NCBI GenBank assembly: GCA_020740775.1
Contig: JAHEWK010000017.1
Coordinates: forward strand, 992,001 to 1,056,000
DNA: 64,000 nucleotides
From: Ilyonectria destructans
Lineage: Eukaryota; Ascomycota; Sordariomycetes; Hypocreales; Nectriaceae
Direction: 5' to 3'
Of this stretch, positions 1 to 11,106 are shown in pieces. Position 1 is the stretch's first letter. Every line of letters begins with the position of its first letter. The notes beneath the pieces are model-generated. The model saw only the letters and a program-made list of their open reading frames with translations. It did not search any database and was not told the origin of the DNA. Position numbers and translations under genes: made by a program.

Positions 1-135
1 CCAAAACCAAGGATCTACTACGTAGTGTGGCTTTCTAATTTCGGCTGTATCCGTAAACAGCCACATTTCTCTCGCGCTTCTTCAGTCTTTGGATCTGCTG
101 GCTCATCAATCTCCCCAGGCAGCGACAAGTCAACA

Positions 136-1044
136 ATGTCCACTAGAAGAGAGCTTTCTGGCGGCTCATTTACAGCCAAGCATCACTCCACGACCTACGA
201 CTTCATTTCCCCATTGAAGATAGACTTGGCTGGCAAACATGTTCTGGTCACAGGCGCAGCTTGGGAGGACGGAGTCGGCTATGCCACAGCTACAGCTTTT
301 GCTCGTGCAGGAGCGTCTTCCATTGCAGTAGTCGATCTACACGGCGTGTCAGATGATCTTGTAGAGAAGTTGAAGTTGGCTGCGACGCAAGCCGGACGCC
401 CAGAGCCTATGGTGCTTAGCTGCACGGTAGATATCGCGAATCAAGACAGCGTCCAAGGCATATACGACATCGTGTCACAGGCCTTTAGTGGACGTCTGGA
501 CATTGTCGTCAACAATGCGGCCCACCAGGAACCATATAAGCTAATCCTCGATTCAGACCCAGATGTTTACTGGCGAACGTGGGAAGTAAATGTGCGCGGC
601 CTCTTCAATATGGTGCGCGCATTCCTTCCCATGCAACTCTCGGCGCGGGCTAGCACCGGCGGTTTATGCACCATGATCAACGTCTCTTCTTCAGGCGCAT
701 TGACTGCCCGCCCTGGGAGTGGAAGTTATCGAAGTTCGAAACTTGCGATACTGAGATGGACCGAGACTTTGCAGATCGAATATGCAGACCAAGGGCTTTT
801 GACATTTTGTGTGAACCCGGGGGCAATTAAAACGCAGATGAGCAAGGAGTTGTCCGAGAAGATGCGGAATCTATTGCCCGATCGTCCGGAGATAGCTGGT
901 GATACAATTGTTTGGTTGGGCGCGGAGCGTAAGGAGTGGTTAGGTGGCAGATACGTGAGCTGCCCATGGGATATGCAGGAGCTTTTGGAAAAGAAAGATG
1001 AGATCATCGAGAAGGACAAGCTGAAAATGAGAATGTTATTTTGA
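136..1044 (+). CDS. Short-chain dehydrogenase/reductase (SDR)
   Basis: Uninterrupted 302-residue SDR, an NAD(P)-dependent oxidoreductase whose substrate cannot be read from sequence. The ATG at 136 is preferred because the reading upstream to position 25 begins with non-conserved sequence; the fold starts about 30 residues after this ATG. The cofactor glycine-rich turn is an unusual variant, TGAAWEDGVGYA (about residues 39-50), instead of TGxxxGIG. The NNA motif (VNNAAH), the catalytic Ser region (INVSSSG) and the YxxxK pair (Y198, K202 in SYRSSK) are all present, so it is probably active. It ends 73 bases from the stop of the convergent regulator gene at 1118-3725, with which it may form a regulator-enzyme pair. 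Confidence 0.85.
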   Translation: MSTRRELSGGSFTAKHHSTTYDFISPLKIDLAGKHVLVTGAAWEDGVGYATATAFARAGASSIAVVDLHGVSDDLVEKLKLAATQAGRPEPMVLSCTVDIANQDSVQGIYDIVSQAFSGRLDIVVNNAAHQEPYKLILDSDPDVYWRTWEVNVRGLFNMVRAFLPMQLSARASTGGLCTMINVSSSGALTARPGSGSYRSSKLAILRWTETLQIEYADQGLLTFCVNPGAIKTQMSKELSEKMRNLLPDRPEIAGDTIVWLGAERKEWLGGRYVSCPWDMQELLEKKDEIIEKDKLKMRMLF

Positions 1045-1117
1045 TCTTTGTTGAATGGAACACTCTATCTAGCGGAGTGCTTGAAGTGACCTAGAGACTT
1101 GTAGCACTTGTGCTGAG

Positions 1118-3725
1118 CTATAGTACATCTTCGTGGACCCCGGAGGATAAAGATCCCATGTCGATGCATGGCGCTTCGGGAAAATTGAGACGCGACGGCG
1201 CCCCCATCTGGTTAACGCTATCGGGGGCTACATCAACAGGGAATGTGCCAAACAAATCGAACCACGTAGATTGCATTGCACCCCACTGATCCAGCTTAGT
1301 ACTGGCCTGCTGGTCAGACTCGGTCGAGTTTGATATAGTGCTGTAGTCAACAAGGAACCACATGAAATCTTCCTTAGCTTGGCTGAGGCCAATAATTTGC
1401 GGTTCTTCGGATGCTAGTTGAGAGTAGGCTATGCGCAGGTCGGAGAATCGCTGTAGGAATATAGCCTGGATTGATATAGTCTTAGTACTAAACCAAATGT
1501 CTGTAATTGAAGAGTCCTTAAATTCGATCAAGGCAAAAGATGAGCCGTGAGGGCCCTTGATTCGATGACATACCATAGTCGCTACATTCTTCCAGTATAG
1601 GCCAATGTCTTGCGCAGTCTCTATGCTCTCAGAAAGTAGACGAGCCGAGTGGTTTGCCCTCCAGGGCTGGTCACTATGGCATTGGAGACCGACGATGGAG
1701 CCAGCCATAACCATACAGTAGCCGTAGATGGACGCCTGGACAACGACGCCCAGACGGCGAGCCTCCTGCAGAAGCTCAATCATAGCTCGGGCATGTTCCC
1801 ATGCTGATGCAAACGAGCGTGAGAGGAAACATGACGGGACAGCAGGTAAGAAAGAGGAAATTCGTCGCCGAAGCAGAAAGGGATGGTAGAGAATGCAATG
1901 GCATAGGTGAAACAAGGCCCTGGAGAAAATTGCAGGCCCAGCGCTAGGCTGGTCGATGGATCCGTCGGGGAGGCGATGGGAACTCACAATTTCCGCGGCC
2001 GATTTCGAGGACAGTAGGGCAGTCTCTGCGTACAGCAAATCCGACTCGATAGAGGCAAAGTCCGAGTTGGCATCCCAAGGAGGGTTATGGTTCCGGATGT
2101 TGAACTGTTGAAGCATGTAGCCTGCCGCACGGGCGAGAGAACACGCCATAAGGGTGACGTGGGCAAGCGGGCTGTGGAGGACGCTCTCGGGAAGTGGCTT
2201 CCGTGAGAGGAACTCTTCAAGCGTCATGGTGGACTGCCAGCATCCGTTACGGTAGGTGGGCTCGTCGCATGGTAGCTGAAGTTGGCAGGATGCATCCAAA
2301 ACAGCGGGAGGGCGACAACGGCCGCAGGAGACGAGACGATCGAGGAGGTAGATGGACCAGAAGACACGGCGACGCTCCTCCCGCTCAGGCCCTGGAAGAA
2401 TAGCTTCATCTTCGACCATGAGTTTGAGATCCTGAGCTATACGGACCGAGAGACCAATCTTGACCCAGGCAGAACCGTGGCGTGCTTTGCCGGCTGGAAT
2501 CATAGGTAAAAGGATATAGAGTCAGCCCTCGTCGCTGCGGGGAAGGAGTAGTATGGTGAAAAATAAGCAAAGAGAGGTAGGGGCCGCTTCAACAGAGGAA
2601 AGTCACGGAGAAGGGATAACCAACCCGTAAAGTCGAATATAGCTAGTAGGGTGATGGTCTGAACCGTCTGTATATGAGCCGCCTGATTGTGAGCCAGGCA
2701 GCTAACGACAATTGCCTTCCAAGAGCGGTTTGCATACTGCGCAGCGCTCTCGTGCGGGTCACAGAAGAAGGGGTCGGAGGAGAAGCGAGCGGCGCTGGCG
2801 AGGACAGCGAGGACGAGGTGGTCCGGCAAGAGACCACTCTCAAGACTCTGGCGGAAGCTGGCTTCGTGGAAGAAGGAGTATGGTTGATTGTGGCAGTGGC
2901 GGAAGTAATCGTTGACGCAACCCAGAAGCACAGCACGCGGGGGAAACGCTCGCGAGGAGAGGGAACCGACGCCTGGTTCTGAGGCTGCTGAGGGAGACAG
3001 GGGCCCTTGTGGATGCCCCGTGTGGCTCGAGGGGGTTGCGGATGGTCTTGACGCCGACGATGACACCACGTCAAGGTCTCGAGAGGAACCGGTACCTTGG
3101 GCACGTAAATCGAGCAGGAGTTCTTCTATACGGCTGAGGCGTTCTGAGAGGGATGAGATCGATTCTTCGTTGCTGCCGTTATCGGATGAGCCAGCGGTGG
3201 CAGAAGCAGCAGCTGAGTGTGTTAAATTAGAAATCCGACTGGATACCGGCGGATACTGGCATTCTGCGGGCGAGCGGACCAGATTAGTGCCAGGATGAAG
3301 ATGAGGATGAGGATGAGGACGAGGATGAGGATGAGTTGAAGCAAATGCAAAAACCCACACCCAAAAGGAGAAATGGGGAGGAAGGCGCCCAAAGGGCAAG
3401 GAGTTCATTCAATGGAGTCCATACCTCGACCGAGACGACGGCAATGGCCACACTGAGGCCTGTGACCACTGCATCGAGCCTTTTTGCGGCGACATTCCAG
3501 GCATGCAAGACCGATACGCTGCACCGGGCGATACCCCACTGCCATCCCTTGCTGGTGCTCGACCTGCTCGTCCATGCCGGCAGTGTCAAGGTGTGTGTGG
3601 AATTGGTCGCGCGATGACGAGACGTGCGAGTGATAAGCTTGGGAACCTGGCAGGCCCGGAAAAGTTTGTGTGGAAGAGCTCCCCTTGCAACCCGACTGCT
3701 CGAGCTGGGGGTACGTTAAGTTCAT
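1118..3725 (-). CDS. Zn2Cys6 fungal transcription factor (3 exons, possibly 4)
   Basis: Nuclear regulator. My model is exon 3725-3425, intron 3424-3264, exon 3263-2625, intron 2624-2494, exon 2493-1118, giving 771 residues. The first intron splits the zinc cluster: splicing brings the sixth cysteine into place and gives a perfect C-x2-C-x6-C-x6-C-x2-C-x6-C at residues 75-102. The second splice restores the fungal middle-homology segment (FDFTAGKARHGSAWVKIG, then RRRVFWSIYLLDR). A further GTATGT...CAG segment at 1573-1466 is 108 bases, in frame and stop-free, so it may be a third intron (735 residues). The N-terminal half is rich in Ser and Pro. The target genes are unknown; the SDR at 136-1044 and the permease at 5647 are the nearest candidates. 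Confidence 0.85.
3293..3336. repeat. GATGAG hexamer microsatellite inside an intron
   Basis: Seven imperfect GATGAG-type hexamers. They fall inside intron 1 (3264-3424) of the Zn2Cys6 gene, so the His-Pro run predicted if the intron is translated is not part of the protein. Confidence 0.75.
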
Positions 3726-4110
3726 TAGTAAGGTAACTTGAGTCGCGGGGTTCGTCCGGGGTAGACAAGTGGACTGACTGCGTTAGCGGAGACAACATAA
3801 CGTTAGGACCTATTACAGTTCAAACAATACGCAAGTAGATGCAAGATTGACCAAGTCATGGGCCTCACTTGCTGTCATGAGGGGGAGGGGGAGAGGGACT
3901 CAGAGGGGCACAGATCCTAGCCTGATTCAGTTAACATTCAAGTCAAGTTTACAGCTCAACTTAAGATGTCACTGTTGTCAAGACCCAGTCGGAGACCAGG
4001 CCTCCAGGTTAGACTCGACCGTCACAATTTGCTCAAGTCTACGTGAACTGCCTTGCCTGCTCTTCTACCGATACCCTTGAACTCCTTAGCCTCAGATCAA
4101 TCCGTCATCC
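3726..4110. other. Intergenic, promoter side of the Zn2Cys6 gene
   Basis: No gene seen. It contains the 5' flank of the regulator that starts at 3725 and the 3' flank of the DUF4267 gene. Confidence 0.5.
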
Positions 4111-4514
4111 TCACGTCTGGAACAGCCCCAGCCCCACAAACGCAACGACTGCCGCTCCCCCCCACAATGTCCAAATCCCCTTGTCCCATCCTCTCGGGCC
4201 TGCATCGCAACCCATGTATCCGTCACACACACAAGAGTCCACGCCGTCGTCAAAACTCCCATCTCCTTCGTCTTCCCTTCACAATAGAACCAAAACAGCG
4301 CTGCTGCAGCGGCCACGTCACGTATACCGAGGAATACCATTGATTTTTCGGTTATGGTGCGGCCTTCAGAGGTGGTGGGCGTGACGCCAAGAGAATCTGC
4401 AGCAGTGGGTGGTGCGAATAAGGCCAGGGCGCCTAAACCGAAGATAGTGGTTGTGAGGCCAAGGCCGACGAGGCGCCATATTGAATGAGTGAGGAGGCGA
4501 TTGGGAAACGCCAT
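4111..4514 (-). pseudogene. DUF4267-like small membrane protein, frameshifted near its 3' end
   Basis: The ATG is at 4514. The first ~100 residues read as a small integral membrane protein with hydrophobic helices and a KSMVFLGIRDVAAAAALFW segment typical of DUF4267. From about 4187 the frame of this ATG drifts into unrelated sequence, whereas another frame continues the family-like tail (DKGIWTLWGGAAVVAFVGL) and stops at 4111. One inserted base (or two deleted) between about 4185 and 4200 would join them. No intron fits such a short interval. It is either a recently broken gene or an assembly error. The cellular function of DUF4267 proteins is unknown. Confidence 0.65.
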
Positions 4515-5646
4515 AGCGATGTTGACTTTGGAGAATTGATGTTGGACTCGGTAGAAGAGTGATGGAAAGTTGGAAGAGAAAGGCTTTCCGATAAAGTTAA
4601 GCTCGCAAGATTTCGTGGAGATAAAAGGAGGGAAGATCGAAGTTGGAGAAGAGGATTAATTACAATTTTCAATCGATTGGAATGACAAGGAATTAAAGGC
4701 ATTCAACCAGCAATTTTGAGGGGGTCACAGCACCGCAGATCACCTAGTGGGGCTTTGAAGGATCATCCTCACCGGCCGGACCGGCCGGTCCGGAGGTGGG
4801 ACTAATGGTCGGCCCAATTAATAAACAACCCGTTACGGAACTTCCCACTTGTTGAAGATGAGACCAATCGAAGAGTGGGCTATGTGGAAATGCAACCTAC
4901 GAGAGTGGCGAGAGCGGAGAAGGACCGGACGATGGCGTGCGATCCTGGCAGCAGAAATGCCCGAGTTGTACCTCCAAACAATCCTCGTCCTCGTATGAGG
5001 AGAATGATGTATCTGCGACACCATTCTGACTTGAATTGGTTGCGTAATGAGGCGTTGAAGTTGATGATGATTTTGGTGAGGGTATCACAGAAAGCGGGGT
5101 ACGGAAAAATGTGTCGTAATCTTTTCAGCCCCACTGTAGATTCTCGGACCGGCGCCGGACCGGTAGCGTGCCGCCACAACTGACGACCCCGGCCAAGTCA
5201 AGAAACACAATGTAACTTGGCGAGCGAGGAAGGTTGCGTGGACTAAACAACTCGAATTTGTTGCCTCCATGGACTCGGCGCTGGACGACTTGTACACAGC
5301 CCCTCAGAGCCAAGGTACTACATTCATGGACGCCTCCGTACTGACCCATATTGAATCAAGCTAGTGACCTCTCTGTTTTTACCCCAGAATCTACCCCCTC
5401 ATTAGAAGTGGATTAGTCGATCCGAGGTTATGGGGAGCCCTTGTCGACTCTTCAGCCATCTAGTACTACGGAATACCATGTCATGGACCATCTAGTAGTA
5501 CTATATCATAGACCAAGGTTAAGATCTTGCCGGTCCTAGCTATAAATATGCCCTGGAGGGACCCCCCGAATATCCATCACTCAATGAATTCTTCCTCGAA
5601 CACCTCCTCCGTCTACCTCCACTTCTATCTTGATCCTTTAATCAAC
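4515..5646. promoter_or_regulatory. Divergent intergenic region with CCGG-rich palindromes
   Basis: There is no supportable gene; the short reading frames around 4833-5349 lack recognisable domains. Two clusters of CCGG/CGG palindromes occur, near 4770-4795 and 5148-5163. Inverted CGG triplets are typical binding sites of Zn2Cys6 proteins, so these may be operators for the permease gene or DUF4267 gene. That is inference only. Confidence 0.35.
5541..5549 (+). promoter_or_regulatory. TATA box of the MFS permease gene
   Basis: TATAAATAT lies 98 bases before the ATG at 5647. It argues for 5647 as the start codon rather than the in-frame ATGs at 5548 and 5584, which sit at or just behind the expected transcription start. 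Confidence 0.5.
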
Positions 5647-7304
5647 ATGAAAGAGAAATCACCAGGCAGCGCCGCAGCGAGCGTCCAGATTGCTGAACGC
5701 GCCGACAATGTGAACCTTTCAGACGAAGCCGGCTCACGCGAGAATGGGGGCTGGAGCGAGGCAGACACAAAGAAGTTGATCCGCAAGATTGACTGGGCCA
5801 TCATCCCTTTTGTGTCTCTGCTCTATCTCCTGTCCTTCCTCGACCGCACCAACATTGGCAACGCTCGTCTCGATACGCTCGAGGCCGACCTTGGCATGTC
5901 TGGCCTCATGTACAACAATGCCCTGGCCGTCTTCTTCCCTTTCTACGTTGTGTCCGAGATCCCCTCCAACATGGCCATGAAGAGGTTCAAGCCGTGGATC
6001 TGGATCCCCTCGATCATGGTTGCATGGGGCATTTGCTGCACCTTGATGGGAATCGTTCAGAGCTACCCGGGTCTGCTCGTTGCACGAAGCTTCCTCGGTC
6101 TGAGTGAAGGTGGTTTGTTTCCTGGAATTGCCTATTAGTACGTGCCTCGAACTGCCGTGACTATTACGCTGGTAGCTCACATTACTTAGCATCACCATGT
6201 GGTATCAACGCCACGAATGCGGCTTTCGCATGGCAGTCTTCTTTTCTGCTGCCACAGCTGCAGGTGCCTTTGGCGGTTTGCTAGCTCGCGGCATCATGGA
6301 AATGCGTGGTCTCGCAGGACTCTCTGGCTGGCAATGGATCTTCATTATAGAGGGAATTCTTACATTTCTCGTTGGTATGTTGAAACGCTCTCCAAGCACA
6401 ACCATGTCATGTCTAACAATCTTACCTCTCATTAGCGGTGGCATCTTTCAAGTTGATGAGCGACTACCCCGAGCGAGCGAAGTTTATAACCGAGGAGGAG
6501 CGGAAGCACATCCTCGAGCGCCTGAGGCTCGACCGGTCGTCACTAGCAGATGAGTATGAAACGAAGTACGTCTGGGACGCTCTTCGCGACTGGAAGATCT
6601 GGGTCCACATGCTCATGGCCACCGGAACTTTCACTGGAGTCTACTCCTACTCTTTGTTCCTGCCAACCATCATTCGCGACCTTGGATACTCCAACGCGAC
6701 CGCTCAACTGATGAGCACTCCTCCATACATCGTGGCATGCGCTATCTGTATTGGAGCTGGTTGGTGGGCCGACAAGGTTCAGCAACGAGGCATCTTCATG
6801 ATTGCCTTTACTGCCATGGCGTAAGTTCCTGAACTCCTGTGCTATGTTGTGGCGATGTGCTGATAGTTTGCCAGCGGAGTCGGACTCATTCTGCTCATGA
6901 CGGTCCGGCATACTGGAGTCCGATATTTTGGCTGCTTTCTTCTCGCCTCGGGTATTTTCCCCAGCGTGCCTCAGGGCATCGCCTGGAATAGCAACAACAT
7001 CGGCGGTGCCCTCAAACGAGGCGTGGGGATCGCGATGAATGTGAGCTGTGGTAACCTTGGAGGTGTTATTGCAGCATACCTGTTTCTGAAGAAGGATGCT
7101 CCGAGATACATGCCTGGTTTCGCCACGCTCCTAGGCTGCCAGACCATGGCGTTCATTATGGCCGTGGGGATGACCATCCACTTGCGCCGTGAGAACGCTC
7201 GGCGAGACGCATCGTACAAGCCGCCGAGTGAATACACCGAGGAGGAGATGAACGCCGAGCGAGAGAGAGGTGATGATGCAAGCTTTTTCCGGTATACAGT
7301 TTAA
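5647..7304 (+). CDS. MFS permease, anion:cation symporter (allantoate/nicotinate permease) type
   Basis: Plasma-membrane transporter of 496 residues. Exons are 5647-6137, 6190-6374, 6436-6820 and 6875-7304; the introns are 52, 61 and 54 bases with GTACGT, GTATGT and GTAAGT donors. The signature FLDRTNIGNARL between the first two helices, the following KKLIRKIDWAIIP leader and about 12 hydrophobic segments match the fungal Dal5/Tna1-like group, which imports small organic anions such as allantoate, nicotinate or pantothenate. The tail is hydrophilic. The substrate cannot be predicted. It is the nearest transporter to the regulator at 1118-3725, but about 1.9 kb separates them. Confidence 0.88.
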
Positions 7305-8038
7305 TGGCTTAGTATGTTAAGGTAAGTACCTAGCCTTAGATACTATATATCAGGGGTTTAGTAGTTTATATTACGGTATTAAAGTAGATGAGAAAGCATA
7401 GTGTAACTGGTAGTTTCTACTACTTAGCTGTTATTGTTGGAGATCACAAGTGTGAGGCGACCAAGTCGGTGGCAACGTGTGGAAGAAGGAGGAACATTCT
7501 ACAAGAGATCGTGCCCGTACATAAACAGTGGTTCCCCTACTGCACATTTAGTATGAATCAAGCATTTAATATCTTCTCATTTCAACAGTTATGGCCCGGG
7601 TTGTGACCAGGCGGTCACCACCAGCTGTTAACACACTTGATTATATTGAATGAGTCTTGCTATTTGCACGACATCAAGCGGATGTCACAGGTCTTTTTTG
7701 GTGCGGGGTCGCCCGCCGACCCCGCAGATTACCGCAAGGCCCTTGACATCGCCCCCCAAAGTACGGATGTCAACTCCGCGACACCGTTGGGACCGAAATA
7801 CTGGATGTACGAGGGTGAAAGCTATACCGTTCGATGGCGCCTATTCCGGTGATCAAATAAATGCACGTCTTTTCATATCGTGGAGTAGCTTGGTTCAGTT
7901 GTTATGGTGGTTTAAAATTTCACCCGCCTGCACCGGCCTAGCGCCGGTCACTCACACATTGAAAAACAAACATTTTGCAGCAAGTCAATAAACTCCTGAT
8001 TTTCGATCTACAGTAATACCTAATTACAGACTTCTATA
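7305..8038. other. Intergenic, no gene recognised
   Basis: Short overlapping frames at 7637-7991 have no recognisable motif. The base composition changes toward the decayed transposon that follows. Confidence 0.4.
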
Positions 8039-10944
8039 CTAATTCCTGGCCTTCCTGTTGTTTCTAATGGATTTGAATACTTTGTCAAGCGAATTAGAAT
8101 CTCGTTCCACATCTATTTGCTTCGCTACTACGTCCTCCGCGATATGCTGTACTGCAGCCCGCCGAGCAACCTCGTCAATGATCATCTTTCTAGTAGAGAA
8201 ATACTGCTTTTCAGAGGATAGTCGCCAGCGGGTTCCCCAGTCACGTTCAAGGCTATCCACAGAGGGCATTCCGCCTAGGCCGTGGCGCCACAAATGTAGC
8301 AGATCCTGAACCGTCTTAACAGCTCGCGGGAGCTTATAGCTCGGAGGCTGAGATCTTTCTGCAACTGACTGACTGGCTTCCCTATTTCCCTAACCCTCCT
8401 TTGGTGCAGGTGCAGTTTGTATGGGAGGAGTAGTATGAACGGGTCGGGCTAAGGGCGTAGGAGTAGTTTCCCGGGATATACGGTGCTTCTGCTGATGTGG
8501 TTCATAGCCGGCATGCACCTCCTATTGTAAGGTAGCCTTAGACCTTCTAGGGGTCTATGTGACTGTAAAGGAACTGCTAGTCAGGTCGTCTATCTTGGTG
8601 ACTAGGATCTGACTAGCTGCTATCAGCTCAGTGTACCTCTGTTGAGCTAGTTGCTCAGCCGCTAATTGCTGGGTGGCTACGGTTCGAAGTTGAGCTGCGA
8701 CTACCGGGACTGCTTTCTGAATGGCCGTGACGTATGATACCTCCTGCGTATATTTGCAAGCGTCCTTGATTTAGACTGCGAATGCTGCGAATTCCGAACA
8801 GCGAAAGACCGGCTCTTCGAAGATAGGGTGGAAAGGGTAGTACTTACGTAGGAAAACCGCGTCCTGCAGGACCACTTCTTGTAGCCACTCCAGTAGTTCC
8901 AGAAAAGCACTGGCAGCCATATTGGGTTCAATACCGAGCTTTACGACTTCCTTCGAACCAGGGTTATTGTGTGTTGCCTTCTACTTATCTAGTTCAGGCC
9001 AGACCTGAGCTAATAGGGAGGCAGGCGGTCGTACAGTAGCACGTAGCATAAAGTAGGTTCCTGATCACTCTGGGTCAAAGTCGGCTACTGCCCGCATAAA
9101 CTCAAACGGTAGGGAGGTAAGGTAACAGCCAGTTATCTGATCCCCGTTATTCTACCTGCCTGCCTGGTGAATCTGTAAGTAGTTAGTTAGAGTAGGTGTA
9201 AAAGTAGATAGGATCGTGTAATAGGCAGGGGGCTGTATAAGTGTAGCTACTTTACTATAGCTGAATATGCAATTTTAGCTGACTTTAGCCGAATTTGCGA
9301 TTCCTCTATACAAATTTCTACAGTTCAGATATACCTAGTGCTATACTGATATCCGCTATACCTAGTTGCACTACATACCTGACCTTCGGCCACGCCTGCA
9401 ATATCTGCATTCTGCGTGCCGGCTACCTGAGGCGCGTGGCTGACTTTACTGACCTTGATACCTGCCTTCTCATAGAAGCAGGAGGTCCAGTCACGAGCAG
9501 TCTGATACAAGAGGGGAGCTATATAATAGTCAGGAAGTATTAGGGATAGAGGGCGAAGTTACACAGTGGCATAACACAACACTAACCTTTTAGCTCCTTC
9601 GCTGACCGCTGCAGGACCTTTATCCCATACCAGTCTTCACTTTTTCCAAAGACTGGAAATATCTCAGCCTTTTCCACCTGCCAACACCAGAAGAAAAAGA
9701 ATACTAAGGCGCCGATAAGACAGAATCTCGGATCTCAGTAGCAGAGGGCAGCGCCGTATTCTATCCGCCTGTGTTGGTTCGTCTTCCTGCTGTTCATTAT
9801 AACGATCAGCGCCTTCATAGTAAATCCTTCAGTTTTAAGACCTTCATTTGGAAGGCTGAGGTAAAAGCAGTCCGCCAGTTCCATCGGGAGCCAGTTACTC
9901 GACCGTAGCAATATGTAATTCCCGAATAGAAAGTCGACCTGGGTCCGTAAGGCGCTGCCGATAGATATCCGATCTTGTTCAGCCCAGGCTACGGCGGTGT
10001 GGTCTGGTATCTGCGCCGGCGAGTATACATCTCTTAAGGTCCCCACGCCTCTATCGGTATACTCTTTTCGCTTCTTAGACTACGTAGTGGCTAGGATACT
10101 GCACTTGAGAGCTTTCAACGCTACGCCTTGTGGCCGCAGCGCAGGGTTGATCCCCCTAGTTTTCTGCTCATCGTAGAGCTTTTAGATCGCTGAGACGTAC
10201 CTACGTACAGAATTATACTGCAGTTTAAGCTGGGACTCGAATATTTTGAAGTCAGAGTCAGAGCTACTGCTACTACTATCATCCTTACTACCAACATAGA
10301 TGGTGTCCCTTAAAATGGATGTGAATGAGCTGGGGTCCCGGGGGCCAGACTGCTCTACGGCAGTAACTGCTTAGCTTACCTGGTATATGTTTCCATCGTT
10401 TCGCAGCCTTTTTCGCTTCCTGTTCCTCGATGTGATGTTTCCTTTTATGGGCAACCCTCTTTCCCTTCCTTAGAGCCTGGGATACTACAGTCTCTTTCAT
10501 AAAGAGCAGTAGTTTGCCTTTATCGATGAGATCTCCAGGCAGCTATTGACCAGATAGAATCAGGTCCTGTGGAGGCCATCCTGCAGGTATAGCAGGCCAG
10601 TTTTGCTCACACCAGTCCTGCTTATCGTTACTAGGAAAATCCAATGTGAAATAGAGCCTCCTCTGTGTATATAGGTGTTGCAGATGCATCTGCATCTATC
10701 TGCATGTACTAACCTGCTATTCCTTCTGCTTAGGCTTGTAATTCCTCAATGTATTCAGCAGCGTAGTACTTTCTAGATCCAGTAGGTAGTGCTCGATAGC
10801 TGCCCTAACCCTAGGATCCTTAATTGCGTTCGAATCCGTAGATTCTATTGCGTTGTGGTGGCGGGTTATGGTTGGTCGGTGATAGGGATAATTGATGCTC
10901 CTGCTAAAATGATGGTGATCTGTCCAAAAATGAAGGCCCTGCAC
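8039..10944 (-). mobile_element. Degenerate Crypton-like element (Ndc10-like recombinase + GCR1_C domain)
   Basis: A broken reading runs right to left. At about 10944-10720 is an N-terminal part ending in LRNYKPKQKE, as at the start of Crypton recombinases. At 10046-9600 is an Ndc10_II-like core (LRTQVDFLFGNYILLRSSNW, then NSRKTNQHRRIEYGAAL, DPRFCLIGALVFFFFW). At 8930-8550 is a helical linker (ASAFLELLEWLQEVVLQDAVF). At 8355-8039 is a clear GCR1_C DNA-binding domain (PPSYKLPRAVKTVQDLLHLWR then GLGGMPSVDSLERDWGTRWR). Stops and frameshifts interrupt every block, so it is dead. Fungal Cryptons are tyrosine-recombinase transposons with this domain pairing. The termini are not identified. Confidence 0.72.
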
Positions 10945-10998
10945 CGACTTTAGTGGCTACGGACCCTCAATTTCGGCCTGAAACGCCGGTCATCCGAG

Positions 10999-11052
10999 CG
11001 AATCCCTATTGAATTCTGAAGGACCGGGCCTTCAGATTTGAACAGGGATTCG
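10999..11052. repeat. Imperfect hairpin, 24-base arms
   Basis: Arms 10999-11022 and 11029-11052 are inverted copies with three mismatches around a 6-base loop (accggg). It lies between the 5' end of the Crypton remnant and the start of the LINE fragment, so it may mark an element end. Confidence 0.7.
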
Positions 11053-11106
11053 TATGGGGGCTGTGCGGTCATTCGGCGACCGGACGACCGTCATCGGGCG
11101 CGAAGA

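Noticed and set aside
3284..3408. His-Pro-rich N terminus for the Zn2Cys6 protein
   Set aside because: It is the translated microsatellite of intron 1; splicing 3424-3264 gives the correct zinc cluster.
8039..10944. Starship captain (DUF3435) gene
   Set aside because: The C-terminal domain is GCR1_C and the core resembles Ndc10, which points to Crypton; no cargo boundary or captain-type start was seen.
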